Assembly (NCBI GenBank): GCA_947371645.1
Contig: CANBQJ010000098.1
Span: 1 to 13,140 of the forward strand
Direction: 5' to 3'
DNA: 13,140 nucleotides
DNA from: Burkholderiales bacterium
Lineage (GTDB): Bacteria; Pseudomonadota; Gammaproteobacteria; Burkholderiales; Burkholderiaceae
A program made the position numbers and the translations under genes. The notes under the pieces were generated by a model. That model saw nothing but the letters and a program-made list of their open reading frames with translations, was not told the origin of the DNA and did not search any database. Shown here one piece after another: positions 1-7,070 of the stretch (position 1 is its first letter; each line of letters opens with the position of its first letter).

Positions 1-2310
1 GGCCGTGCCTTGCGTCAGGCTGGCCGAGCAAGGCGTGGTGCTGTTGGAGCAGTTGTAGCCGGAAGGCGAGGAAGCGATCGAGCCGGAGCCCACCACCGCC
101 AGGCTCAGCGTCTGGTTGGGCGTGAACGTGGCCGTCACCGACTGCGCAGCGCTCAGGGTCACGGCACAGGTGCCGGTGCCCGAGCAGGCGCCACTCCAGC
201 CCGTGAAGGTGTAGCCCGTGGCCGGGGTGGCCGTCAGCGTCAGGCTGGCACCTTGCGACAGCGTGGCCGAGCAAGGTGTGGTGCTGTTGGAGCAGCTGTA
301 GCCAGAAGGCGAAGAGGCGATCGCACCGGAGCCCACCACCGCCAGGCTCAGTGTCTGGTTGGCCGTGAACGTGGCGGTCACGGACTTGGCAGCGCTCAGG
401 GTCACGGCGCAGGTGCCGGTGCCCGTGCAGGTGCCACCGCTCCAGCCGGTGAAGGTGTAGCCGGTGGCCGGGGTGGCCGTCAGCGTCAGGGCCGTGCCTT
501 GCGTCAGGCTGGCCGAGCAAGGCGTGGTGGTGTTGGAGCAGTTGTAGCCGGAAGGCGAGGAAGCGATCGAGCCGGAGCCCACCACCGCCAGGCTCAGCGT
601 CTGGTTGGGCGTGAACGTGGCCGTCACCGACTGCGCGGTGCTCAGGGTCACGGCACAGGTGCTGGTGCCCGTGCAGGCGCCGCTCCAGCCCGTGAAGGTG
701 TAGCCAGTGGCCGGCGTGGCCGTCAGCGTCAGGGCCGTGCCTTGCGTCAGGCTGGCCGAGCAAGGCGTGGTGCTGTTGGAGCAGTTGTAGCCGGAAGGCG
801 AGGAAGCGATCGAGCCGGAGCCCACCACCGCCAGGCTCAGCGCCTGGTTGGCGGTGAAGTTGGCCGTCAGGGTCTTGGCCGCGTTCATCGTCACCGCGCA
901 GGTGCCGGTGCCTGTGCAGACGCCACCGCTCCAGCCGGTGAAGGTGTAGCCCGTGGCCGGTGTGGCCGTGAAGGTGTAGCTGTTGCCCGTGGTCACGCTG
1001 GACGTGCACGGCGTGGTGGTGGCGCAGGTGTAGCCCGAAGGCGCAGAGGCGATCGAGCCGGAACCCGTCACCGCCAGGCTCAGGGTCTGGTTGCCGGTGA
1101 AGTTGGCGGTGACCGACTTGGCCGTGCTCATCGTCACCGTGCAGGTGCCGGTGGTGTTGGTGCAGGCGCCGCTCCAGCCGGTGAAGCTGCTGCCCGAATT
1201 CGGTGTGGCGGTGAGGACGTAGGTGCTGCCCACCGTCAGGCTGGCGCTGCATGGCGCCGTGGTGTTGAGGCAGGACAGGCCGCTGGCGGAGGTGATGGCG
1301 CCTGAGCCGGTCACGTCCATCGTGAGGGTGAGGTTGGACGTGAAGCTGGCCGTGACGGCCTTGGCCGCGCTCATGGTGACCACGCAGGTGCCGGTGCCGG
1401 TGCATGCACCACCCCAGCCACTGAAGACATAGCCGGTGGCGGGTGTGGCGGTCAGGGTGTAGACGCCATTGGGCGTCAGGTTGCTGTTGCAACTGCCGCT
1501 GCAGTTCACGCCAGCGGGGCTGGAGCCGACCGTGCCCGAGCCGGACACGGTCAGGCTCAGGGGTTGAACGGCGGTGAAGCTGGCCGTCACGGACTTGGCG
1601 GCGCTCAGCGTCACCGAGCAAGCGCCGGTGCCGGCACAGTCACCACCCCAGCCGCTGAACACATAGCCGGAGGCGGGTGTGGCGGTCAGGGTCTGGACGC
1701 TGCTGTCCAGGAGCGTGTAGCTGCAGGACGCGGCAAGGCCGGAACAGGTCTGGCTGGCGGGCGAGACGGCCACGGCGCCAGAACCGGTCAAGGCCACGGC
1801 CAAGGTCTGGGTGGCGGGCACGAAGGTGGCGGTGATGGCTTTGTCGACGTCCACCGTCAGGCTGCAGGTGCTGGTGCCCGTGCAGTCGCCTGTCCAGCCT
1901 GAGAAGACATAGCCGGATGCGGGCGTGGCGGTCAGGGTGTAGGAGGTGCCTGCGGTGATGGAGCTGGAGCAAGGCGTGCTGCTGCCGTTCGTGCCGGCAC
2001 AAGCCAGGCCGGAAGGGGAAGAAGCGATGGCGCCGGAGCCGGTCACCGTCATGCTCACGACCGGGTCAGGCACGAAGGTGGCCTGCACGGACTGCGCACT
2101 GCTCATCTTGACCTTGCAGGTGCCCTTGCCCGTGCAGGCGCCGGCCCAACCGCTGAAGCTGTAGCCGGTCGAAGCCGAGGCGGACAGGGTGACGTCGGTG
2201 GCGGCTGCCAGGTCACCCGCGCATTTCTTGCCGTTGCCGATGGGCGTGCAGGTGAGGGTGCCGGTGTCGGCCGCCACATTGCCTGCGCCAGTCACGGTGG
2301 CGTCCAGGGT
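1..2310 (-). repeat. Nine complete plus one partial in-frame tandem repeats of about 234-252 bp
   Basis: The codons for the conserved core Trp lie at 2146, 1894, 1648, 1414, 1174, 931, 685, 442 and 196 on the plus strand, giving periods of 252, 246, 234, 240, 243, 246, 243 and 246 bp, all multiples of three. Copies near the lipoprotein anchor (right side) are diverged. Copies in the left third are nearly identical at DNA level: 1-110 equals 733-842 exactly, and 1-190 differs from 490-679 at only five bases. This indicates recent duplication or homogenisation at the distal end of the array. Confidence 0.93.
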
Positions 2311-2451
2311 GTAAATCGGGCTGCCACCCGAGCCGCCGGTGTTGGCGTTGTTGGTGGTCAGGGTGGGGCCATTGCTGCCACCACCACCACAAGCTGAAAC
2401 TGCAACCGCCGTCACCAAGGCCAGGGCCCAGGTCAGAAACTTCGAACTCAT
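1..2451 (-). CDS. Repetitive cysteine-rich lipoprotein with divergent InlB B-type repeats (C-terminus beyond left edge)
   Basis: The frame is open from an ATG at 2451 to the window edge (817 codons, no stop; I checked every codon). A GGAG lies 5 nt before the ATG. Residues 1-21 form a lipoprotein signal peptide: Lys at 4, a hydrophobic core, and lipobox V-S-A-C with Cys21. Gly22 after it does not suggest inner-membrane retention, so the outer membrane is likely. A Gly/Ser/Asn/Thr linker follows to about residue 47. Then come tandem modules of 78-84 residues, each with a GYxFxGWxGxC core, a downstream CxVTMxAAKxVTAxF strand and two cysteine pairs. The nine core Trp residues are at 102, 186, 268, 346, 426, 507, 589, 670 and 752, and a tenth module has begun at the edge. 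The module matches the divergent InlB B-repeat (Flg_new_2-like) pattern. Surface or adhesin-like function is inferred; any C-terminal domain is out of view. Confidence 0.9.
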   Translation of the reverse strand, partial: MSSKFLTWALALVTAVAVSACGGGGSNGPTLTTNNANTGGSGGSPIYTLDATVTGAGNVAADTGTLTCTPIGNGKKCAGDLAAATDVTLSASASTGYSFSGWAGACTGKGTCKVKMSSAQSVQATFVPDPVVSMTVTGSGAIASSPSGLACAGTNGSSTPCSSSITAGTSYTLTATPASGYVFSGWTGDCTGTSTCSLTVDVDKAITATFVPATQTLAVALTGSGAVAVSPASQTCSGLAASCSYTLLDSSVQTLTATPASGYVFSGWGGDCAGTGACSVTLSAAKSVTASFTAVQPLSLTVSGSGTVGSSPAGVNCSGSCNSNLTPNGVYTLTATPATGYVFSGWGGACTGTGTCVVTMSAAKAVTASFTSNLTLTMDVTGSGAITSASGLSCLNTTAPCSASLTVGSTYVLTATPNSGSSFTGWSGACTNTTGTCTVTMSTAKSVTANFTGNQTLSLAVTGSGSIASAPSGYTCATTTPCTSSVTTGNSYTFTATPATGYTFTGWSGGVCTGTGTCAVTMNAAKTLTANFTANQALSLAVVGSGSIASSPSGYNCSNSTTPCSASLTQGTALTLTATPATGYTFTGWSGACTGTSTCAVTLSTAQSVTATFTPNQTLSLAVVGSGSIASSPSGYNCSNTTTPCSASLTQGTALTLTATPATGYTFTGWSGGTCTGTGTCAVTLSAAKSVTATFTANQTLSLAVVGSGAIASSPSGYSCSNSTTPCSATLSQGASLTLTATPATGYTFTGWSGACSGTGTCAVTLSAAQSVTATFTPNQTLSLAVVGSGSIASSPSGYNCSNSTTPCSASLTQGTA

Positions 2452-2541
2452 GCTCACTCCGATACCCAATCCAAACCGCTCGTTCCATTTTCGGCAAACG
2501 ACTGCACTGCACATGAAACGCACCCCCGGTTTTCGTCACGA

Positions 2542-2569
2542 GCTGTAAGGCCCGTGCTGTAAGCCCGTG
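2542..2569. repeat. Imperfect 14-bp tandem direct repeat in the divergent intergenic region
   Basis: GCTGTAAGGCCCGT (2542-2555) is followed directly by GCTGTAAGCCCGTG (2556-2569), so a 13-14 nt unit occurs twice with one G deleted. It lies about 90 bp upstream of the repeat-lipoprotein start and about 170 bp upstream of the divergent SDR-like gene. That is a place where a regulator site could sit, but no function is shown. Confidence 0.5.
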
Positions 2570-2626
2570 ATGCATTCACGCGATCACGGCATGTTCGCAC
2601 CCACCGCTTGGACACAAGCGGCAGAA

Positions 2627-2665
2627 GTGGCGGGGTGAAGTGGGATTTTTTCACACACCCGCCAC
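2627..2665. promoter_or_regulatory. Long hairpin in the divergent intergenic region
   Basis: GTGGCGGG (2627-2634) pairs with CCCGCCAC (2658-2665). The next GTGAA (2635-2639) pairs with TTCAC (2650-2654), leaving a three-base bulge. This gives a 13-bp interrupted stem with a T-rich loop. No U tract follows on either strand, so it is not a classical terminator. It may be a 5' UTR structure or an operator; its role is unknown. Confidence 0.4.
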
Positions 2666-2708
2666 CAAACCCACCGGGACAACCATGCTTTATCGTTACG
2701 ACTTGTGC

Positions 2709-2734
2709 GCTGCCCGACAACCCGAACGGGCAGC
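2709..2734. promoter_or_regulatory. Perfect 8-bp inverted repeat just before the SDR-like gene start
   Basis: GCTGCCCG (2709-2716) and CGGGCAGC (2727-2734) are exact inverted copies with a 10-nt loop. The right arm ends 5 nt before the ATG at 2740 and overlaps where a Shine-Dalgarno would lie. No good ribosome binding site is visible for that ATG, so the hairpin could limit initiation there or signal that the ATG at 2767 is used instead. Confidence 0.4.
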
Positions 2735-2739
2735 ATCCC

Positions 2740-3432
2740 ATGATCAACATCAGGCAATGGACAAACATGCGTGAGGTAGTGCTCGGTCGCAGCGCCAGGA
2801 TCTGGCAGGCCATCGCCCGCGAGCCTGGCGTGTCCGAACGCATTCGGCATGCCATCGGACATGCGGAACTCGGTCAATTCGAGTTCACCCCCCAGGATAG
2901 GGTGTGGGTTTTCGCCTATTCGCGCCTGCCTGAAGACAACCGGCGCATGCTCGCGCGGCTCCGTGACGCTGGCGTGGCAGAGGTGGTGTACATCACCTCC
3001 TCGTCGACCATCATCACATCGTTGACCAGCTGTTACGAATACCCCCGGGCCAAGCAGCAGGCCGAAGACGAAGCACGTGCCTTGCCGCAAGCCAAAGTGC
3101 TGGTGCTGGGCCTGGTGGTGGGCGATGAAGCCGAGCTGCCGGCCGGCCGCAATGCCGCCGTCACCATCGCCGAGATCGCCCGCTTCATGCTGGCCCCGGA
3201 CTGGCCCCTGGAACAAGGCCGGCGCAAGGCCCTCTTGCGCCTGGTGGACCGCCCCTTTGGCAGCGCTCTGGAGCGCGGCCTGCACACCCTGTATGGCCGC
3301 CTCATGGGCATGAGTGGCCGCCACCCCTGCCTGCTGCGCCCCCTGGACTTCGCCCTGCGGGCGCTGGGCATGCGCTGGTATGGCTACACCTACTTGAGCA
3401 ACCTGCTGTGGTCTCGTTCGATGACATCGTGA
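2740..3432 (+). CDS. SDR / NAD-epimerase-like Rossmann protein, probable envelope glycan locus
   Basis: A 230-residue protein if it starts at the ATG at 2740. The ATG at 2767 (residue 10) is an equally plausible start because the first Rossmann strand, EVVLGRSARIW, begins directly after it. Upstream in-frame codons (back to a TTG at 2608) encode a Pro-rich stretch that does not look conserved. The features resemble a short NAD(P)-binding reductase/epimerase: a degenerate glycine-rich turn near 15-20, a strand ending in VVYITSSST (82-90), and the catalytic-type Y101-P-R-A-K105 (YxxxK) with Ser87-89 before it. The glycine motif lacks the usual GxxGxxG, so catalytic competence and substrate are uncertain. 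The gene overlaps the next one by 25 nt, suggesting translational coupling with the FAD oxidoreductase. Confidence 0.75.
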   Translation: MINIRQWTNMREVVLGRSARIWQAIAREPGVSERIRHAIGHAELGQFEFTPQDRVWVFAYSRLPEDNRRMLARLRDAGVAEVVYITSSSTIITSLTSCYEYPRAKQQAEDEARALPQAKVLVLGLVVGDEAELPAGRNAAVTIAEIARFMLAPDWPLEQGRRKALLRLVDRPFGSALERGLHTLYGRLMGMSGRHPCLLRPLDFALRALGMRWYGYTYLSNLLWSRSMTS

Positions 3433-4598
3433 TTGGCTCGGGGCTGAGCGCCCTGGGCACCGTGCTGGGCCTGCCTGCAGGCCGGCGTGTGCTGGTGCTG
3501 GGTGGCGAGGCCACCGGCCAGTTCGCCCACTACGACGCCCGTGGCGCCGTGCCCTGCGCCCACTCCGGCCTGGGTGGCCTGGGCGGCTACTGGCACGGGG
3601 TGATCCCGGCCAGCCAGCGCACGGTTTACGAGGGCACCGACCCGGACGTGTTCGCGCCGCTGTTCGCGCGCTTCTACCCGCGTGCAGGCATCGCCGAACG
3701 GCTGGGCCAGGCCAGGCTCTTCGTGCCTTGGCGGCCCATCCGCCCTGCGGCTGAACTGCAGCAGCTGGCGGCCACGCGCGGCGCGTCTTTGCACATCGCA
3801 GCCGAATCGGCGCAGCGCATCGTGCCTGGCGAGGGCGGCGTCACCGTGCACACGGCAACCGGCGCGCACAAGGCGCAGCGCGTGTGGGTGGCCGCCGGCG
3901 CCGTGCACACGCCCGCGCTGATGGCCGCTTCCTTTGGCGACGCGGTGCGCCGCTCGCACATCAGTGACCACGTCCTCTGCTATGTGGGCCAGGTGGATGG
4001 CGCCGAGGCCCCTCGCCCGCTGCGCACCGCCGACGGCCTGTACTTCCCGGCGCGCCACAGCCCGGACGGTCAGGTGCTCTACACGATCCGGCCTGCACGC
4101 TTTGCCTTTCGCACGCTGGACCATGGCATCGAACAGCGTGCGGCCTTTGGCCTGCCCACCGGCGGGGCGATCGCCAAGGTCATGCGCAGCCTGTCGCCGG
4201 GTCTGCTGGCCGAAGCCTTCTACAACCGCTTTGGCCTCTTCCCCAAGGCGGCGCGCTACAGCATCTACGCCCAGGTCCCTTGTGACGCGGCTTATGCGCT
4301 GGGCAGCGGCCCCACGCCCCTGACGGCCGACATGCCCCGCATCCAGGCGGCCGCACGGCTGGCCCGCGCGCAGCAGCCCTTCGCAGGCGCCAGGCTGTCG
4401 CAACGCGAAGACCTCTACATCCCCGGCATCCACCTGCACCATTCGCTCAACCTGTCTGCCTTGCAGCAGGCGGGCGTCAACACGGCGGGATCGCGCGTGC
4501 AGGTGGTGGACCCGTCCGCGCTGGCGCAGATCGGGCCGGAGCACCACAGCTTTCGCACCATGTGCCAGGCCTTCAGCCGGGCGCGTGCAAGCGCCTGA
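3408..4598 (+). CDS. GMC-like FAD-dependent oxidoreductase
   Basis: 396 residues from a GTG at 3408, inside the end of the upstream gene. This start places the FAD-binding strand (FDDIVIGSGLSA, residues 4-15) at the N-terminus as expected. GGLGGYWHG (57-65) resembles the GMC segment around the flavin. VAAGAVHTPALMAAS (161-175) matches the internal GMC signature. The C-terminus has GIHLHHS (340-346), a VVDPSAL strand (366-372) and a final helix after H379-H380, in the order of GMC C-terminal domains. At under 400 residues it is shorter than typical GMC enzymes (500 or more), so the substrate domain is reduced. The substrate is unknown. The SDR-like partner and the convergent glycosyltransferases suggest oxidation of a sugar or lipid-linked glycan, which is inference. 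Confidence 0.8.
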   Translation: MVSFDDIVIGSGLSALGTVLGLPAGRRVLVLGGEATGQFAHYDARGAVPCAHSGLGGLGGYWHGVIPASQRTVYEGTDPDVFAPLFARFYPRAGIAERLGQARLFVPWRPIRPAAELQQLAATRGASLHIAAESAQRIVPGEGGVTVHTATGAHKAQRVWVAAGAVHTPALMAASFGDAVRRSHISDHVLCYVGQVDGAEAPRPLRTADGLYFPARHSPDGQVLYTIRPARFAFRTLDHGIEQRAAFGLPTGGAIAKVMRSLSPGLLAEAFYNRFGLFPKAARYSIYAQVPCDAAYALGSGPTPLTADMPRIQAAARLARAQQPFAGARLSQREDLYIPGIHLHHSLNLSALQQAGVNTAGSRVQVVDPSALAQIGPEHHSFRTMCQAFSRARASA

Positions 4599-4619
4599 AC
4601 CGCGTGAAGCCGGTGTGGC

Positions 4620-5804
4620 TCAGCGCGGGTACGCGTCGCGCGCGGCCAGCAGGATGTCCCTGAACTGGGCGACGTTGACTTCCCAGTTGAACTGCGCCGT
4701 GTAGGCCGCGATGCGGTCGTGGTCCCAGCTGGCATCGAGCGTGTCGCCGAGGGCCTTTTCCAGGGCCACCTCATCTTTGGGCTCGATGATGGTGCCGGCG
4801 AAGTCGGGCAGCACCTCGGCCACACCACCCACGTCGGTGGACACCACGGCCTTGCCGCAGGCCATGGCCTCCAGCACCACATTGGGCACGCCTTCGGAGT
4901 AGCTGGGCAGGCAGAACACCGACGCACACGCGAACCAGCTCTTGAGCTGCTCGTGCGCCACACGGCCAGGAAAGCGCACGCGCTCGCTCAAGCCCAGCTC
5001 TTTCACGCGCGCCTCCAGGGCCTTGCGCATGGGGCCATCGCCCACAAACACCAGGCTCAGCCTGGGGCGCTTGGCGGCCAGCCGCGCAAAGGCTTCCAGC
5101 AACTCGCCACAGCCCTTGGTGACCAGAATGTTGCCCACGAAGAGGATCATCTCTTCATCGGGCTTCACGCCGTGCGTCAGGCGCGAGGCCTGCATGTCCA
5201 GCGGGTGAAAGCGCTCAGCGTCCACGCCGTTGTAGAGCACATGCATGTGGTCGCCGCGCACGCCCAGGCCCGTCATGCGGCCCACCAGGGCCTTGCTCAC
5301 CGACACCACCGCCTGGGCCTGGTCCAGCAGCCAGCGGATCTGCGTGCGGCGCATGCGGTCTTGCGTGAAGACGTTGATGTCGCTGCCCAGCACCTGCACC
5401 ACCACCGGCGTGCGCTTGAGCTTGCCCAGCACCATGGCGGCCCAGGCATCGGGGTAGCCCCAGCTGCCCAGGATCACATCCCAGCGACCCATCAGCAAGG
5501 TGGGCAGGCGTTGCAGCAGCAGCGACAGCAGCAGGAAGGCACCATGCAGCCCACGCATCACGCCCGGGATGTACCAGTACACGACGTAGTCGGCATAGGG
5601 CCACTTGGCCTGCGTCTGCTTCTTCAAGCGCCAGTAGGCCAGCGGGTTCTTGATCACCGGCACGAAGGACACGGGCACGATGAGCTGCACGTCCATGTGC
5701 TCGCGCAAGCGGCTGAACTGCTGCTGGTTGAAGGTGGCCCGCGTCGGCCCGAAGGGGTCGGCGAACAGGTTGGTGATGATGAGCAGGCGGGGCTTGTGGG
5801 ACAT
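4620..5804 (-). CDS. GT-B glycosyltransferase (GT4 family type)
   Basis: 394 residues from the ATG at 5804. In-frame sequence further upstream overlaps the preceding gene, so I rejected a longer start. The N-terminal Rossmann half begins PRLLIITNLF (5-14). A hydrophobic stretch near 88-104 may associate with the membrane. The C-terminal nucleotide-sugar half begins around MILFVGNILVTKGC (219-232), with VFVGDGPM (252-259) and the E-x7-E retaining-transferase motif E304-GVPNVVL-E312 followed by ACGKAVVSTDVGG (315-327). It should transfer a sugar from an NDP-sugar to a lipid-linked or nascent polysaccharide. It starts 22 nt after the stop of the other glycosyltransferase, so the two are probably co-transcribed. 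Its 3' end lies 21 bp from the convergent oxidoreductase gene. Donor and acceptor cannot be inferred. Confidence 0.93.
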   Translation of the reverse strand: MSHKPRLLIITNLFADPFGPTRATFNQQQFSRLREHMDVQLIVPVSFVPVIKNPLAYWRLKKQTQAKWPYADYVVYWYIPGVMRGLHGAFLLLSLLLQRLPTLLMGRWDVILGSWGYPDAWAAMVLGKLKRTPVVVQVLGSDINVFTQDRMRRTQIRWLLDQAQAVVSVSKALVGRMTGLGVRGDHMHVLYNGVDAERFHPLDMQASRLTHGVKPDEEMILFVGNILVTKGCGELLEAFARLAAKRPRLSLVFVGDGPMRKALEARVKELGLSERVRFPGRVAHEQLKSWFACASVFCLPSYSEGVPNVVLEAMACGKAVVSTDVGGVAEVLPDFAGTIIEPKDEVALEKALGDTLDASWDHDRIAAYTAQFNWEVNVAQFRDILLAARDAYPR

Positions 5805-5826
5805 GGCTGGGGCTTCAGAACGGGCT

Positions 5827-6948
5827 TCAGCCTTGACGGCGGTACAGCGCTTCGTACGCGGCGGCCATGGCCTGCACCGAGCCTTCGCGCAGCGCCCAGG
5901 CACGGCCTTGCTCGCCCATGCGCTGGCGCAACGCGGCATCGGCACACAGGCGGCCCATGGCGGCCGACAGCGCGGCACCATCGGCGGGTGGCACGATCAG
6001 GCCCGTGGCCGCGTGCTGCACGATCTCGGCGTTGCCGCCCACGTCGGTGGCAATGATGGGCAGGGCCGCCGTGCTGGCCTCCACCAGGGCCATCGAGTAG
6101 CCCTCGGAGCGCGAACACAGCACGAAAACGTCCATGGCGGCCAGCAGCTGCGGCACGTCCTTGCGGGCGCCCAGCATGCGCATGTGCGCGCCCAGGCCCA
6201 GCTCGTCGCGCGTGGCCTCCAGGGTCTCGCGCATGGGGCCGTCGCCCACCACCAGCAGGCAGGCGTGGTCGCCGGCATCCAGCCTGGCCTTGAGGGCATG
6301 CAGCAGGTCCACCTGGCGCTTGACCTCGTTGAGGCGGCCCACCGTGGCGAAGGTGACGGCATCAGCTGGCAAGCCGAGTTCGCTGCGCAGGGCGCGCGCG
6401 GCCTCGTCGCTGCGGGCATGGAAGCGCGTCACCTCGATGCCATTGGGGATGGCGCGGGCCTTGTGCGCCTCGATCAGGCCGGTCTCGGTGAAGTAGGCCT
6501 GCAGCGAGCGCGACACGCCCACGCCGTAGTCGCTGCGCAGCATGGCCTGGCGGTAGAAGCGCTCGTCGCGGCCCTGTGGGTTGCGCGTGGCATAGCCGTG
6601 CCGCGTGTTGACGATGGTGCTCGGGCGGCGGCCCAGGCAGGCGGCCACGCCGTAGTAGTGCGACATCACGTCGTGCGTGTGCAGCACATCGGGCTGGAAG
6701 CCGGTGATCAGGCGGCGCAGGCGCAGCAGCGCGCCGGCATCCAGCCCAGGCTTCTTGTCGGCGCAGACCACGTCCACGCCGGCTGCGCGGGCGGCTTCAG
6801 CCAGCGCACCTTCCAGCCACAGGCAAACGATGCGTACCTGGTGGCCCGCCTTGACCTGCAGCGTGGACAAGGCCAGCACCATGGTCTCCTGACCACCGAT
6901 GGCCAGGCTGTCCAGAACGTGAACGATGCGCAATGCCGGCTTGTGCAA
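5827..6948 (-). CDS. GT-B glycosyltransferase (GT4 family type), TTG start
   Basis: No ATG or GTG lies near the N-terminus; the frame is open back to a stop at 7000-7002. I chose the TTG at 6948 because GGGAG sits 6 nt before it, giving 373 residues. TTGs at 6981 and 6933 are alternatives. The opening LRIVHVLDSLAIGGQE is the usual N-terminal strand and G-rich loop of GT4 enzymes. From the 6948 start, GVSRS is near 144-148, PNGIEV near 168-173, VVGDGPM near 233-239, and the E-x7-E motif is E282-GYSMALV-E290, followed by LPIIATDVGGNAE. The protein is a cytoplasmic or membrane-associated sugar transferase, first gene of a two-glycosyltransferase unit. It resembles enzymes of exopolysaccharide loci, but its sugar specificity is unknown. 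Confidence 0.9.
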   Translation of the reverse strand: MHKPALRIVHVLDSLAIGGQETMVLALSTLQVKAGHQVRIVCLWLEGALAEAARAAGVDVVCADKKPGLDAGALLRLRRLITGFQPDVLHTHDVMSHYYGVAACLGRRPSTIVNTRHGYATRNPQGRDERFYRQAMLRSDYGVGVSRSLQAYFTETGLIEAHKARAIPNGIEVTRFHARSDEAARALRSELGLPADAVTFATVGRLNEVKRQVDLLHALKARLDAGDHACLLVVGDGPMRETLEATRDELGLGAHMRMLGARKDVPQLLAAMDVFVLCSRSEGYSMALVEASTAALPIIATDVGGNAEIVQHAATGLIVPPADGAALSAAMGRLCADAALRQRMGEQGRAWALREGSVQAMAAAYEALYRRQG

Positions 6949-7014
6949 ACCTGGTCTCCCGAACTTGGATGCGTGGGGCAAGCCGCGCCGCCTGAGGGCT
7001 CAGGGCACCGGTCT

Positions 7015-7053
7015 TGCTCGCGGCAGATTATGGGGGCACGGCAGGCGCGAGCA
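7015..7053. repeat. Inverted repeat between kinase and glycosyltransferase genes
   Basis: TGCTCGCG (7015-7022) and CGCGAGCA (7046-7053) are exact inverted copies around a 23-nt spacer. The spacer reads, on the minus strand, CCCCATAATCTGCC with a CATAAT hexamer resembling a -10 box. It lies downstream of the kinase stop and 67 nt or more upstream of the glycosyltransferase start. It could be a read-through barrier or an operator over a glycosyltransferase promoter. No convincing -35 box is seen. Confidence 0.35.
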
Positions 7054-7070
7054 GGGGCCGATTCGGGCCC

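Noticed and set aside
10..1305. Long plus-strand open frame of about 430 codons across the repeat array
   Set aside because: Its Arg/Gly/Ala/His-rich repeats are the antisense of the lipoprotein modules. The minus frame has a lipoprotein signal, conserved motif spacing and a ribosome binding site.
1..2310. CRISPR or other non-coding repeat array
   Set aside because: The period is about 243 bp, always a multiple of three, with no short repeat-spacer structure, and it encodes a conserved protein module.
2584..3324. Minus-strand open frame of about 246 codons opposite the SDR-like gene
   Set aside because: The plus strand shows Rossmann and YxxxK features and couples to the next gene; the minus product has biased GC-shadow composition and no recognisable motif.
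3390..4547. Minus-strand open frame of about 385 codons opposite the FAD oxidoreductase
   Set aside because: The product is Arg/His/Gly/Ala-rich without motifs; the plus-strand frame has FAD-binding and GMC C-terminal motifs.
4599..4619. Bidirectional terminator between the convergent oxidoreductase and glycosyltransferase genes
   Set aside because: The 21-bp gap has no convincing inverted repeat or T tract.
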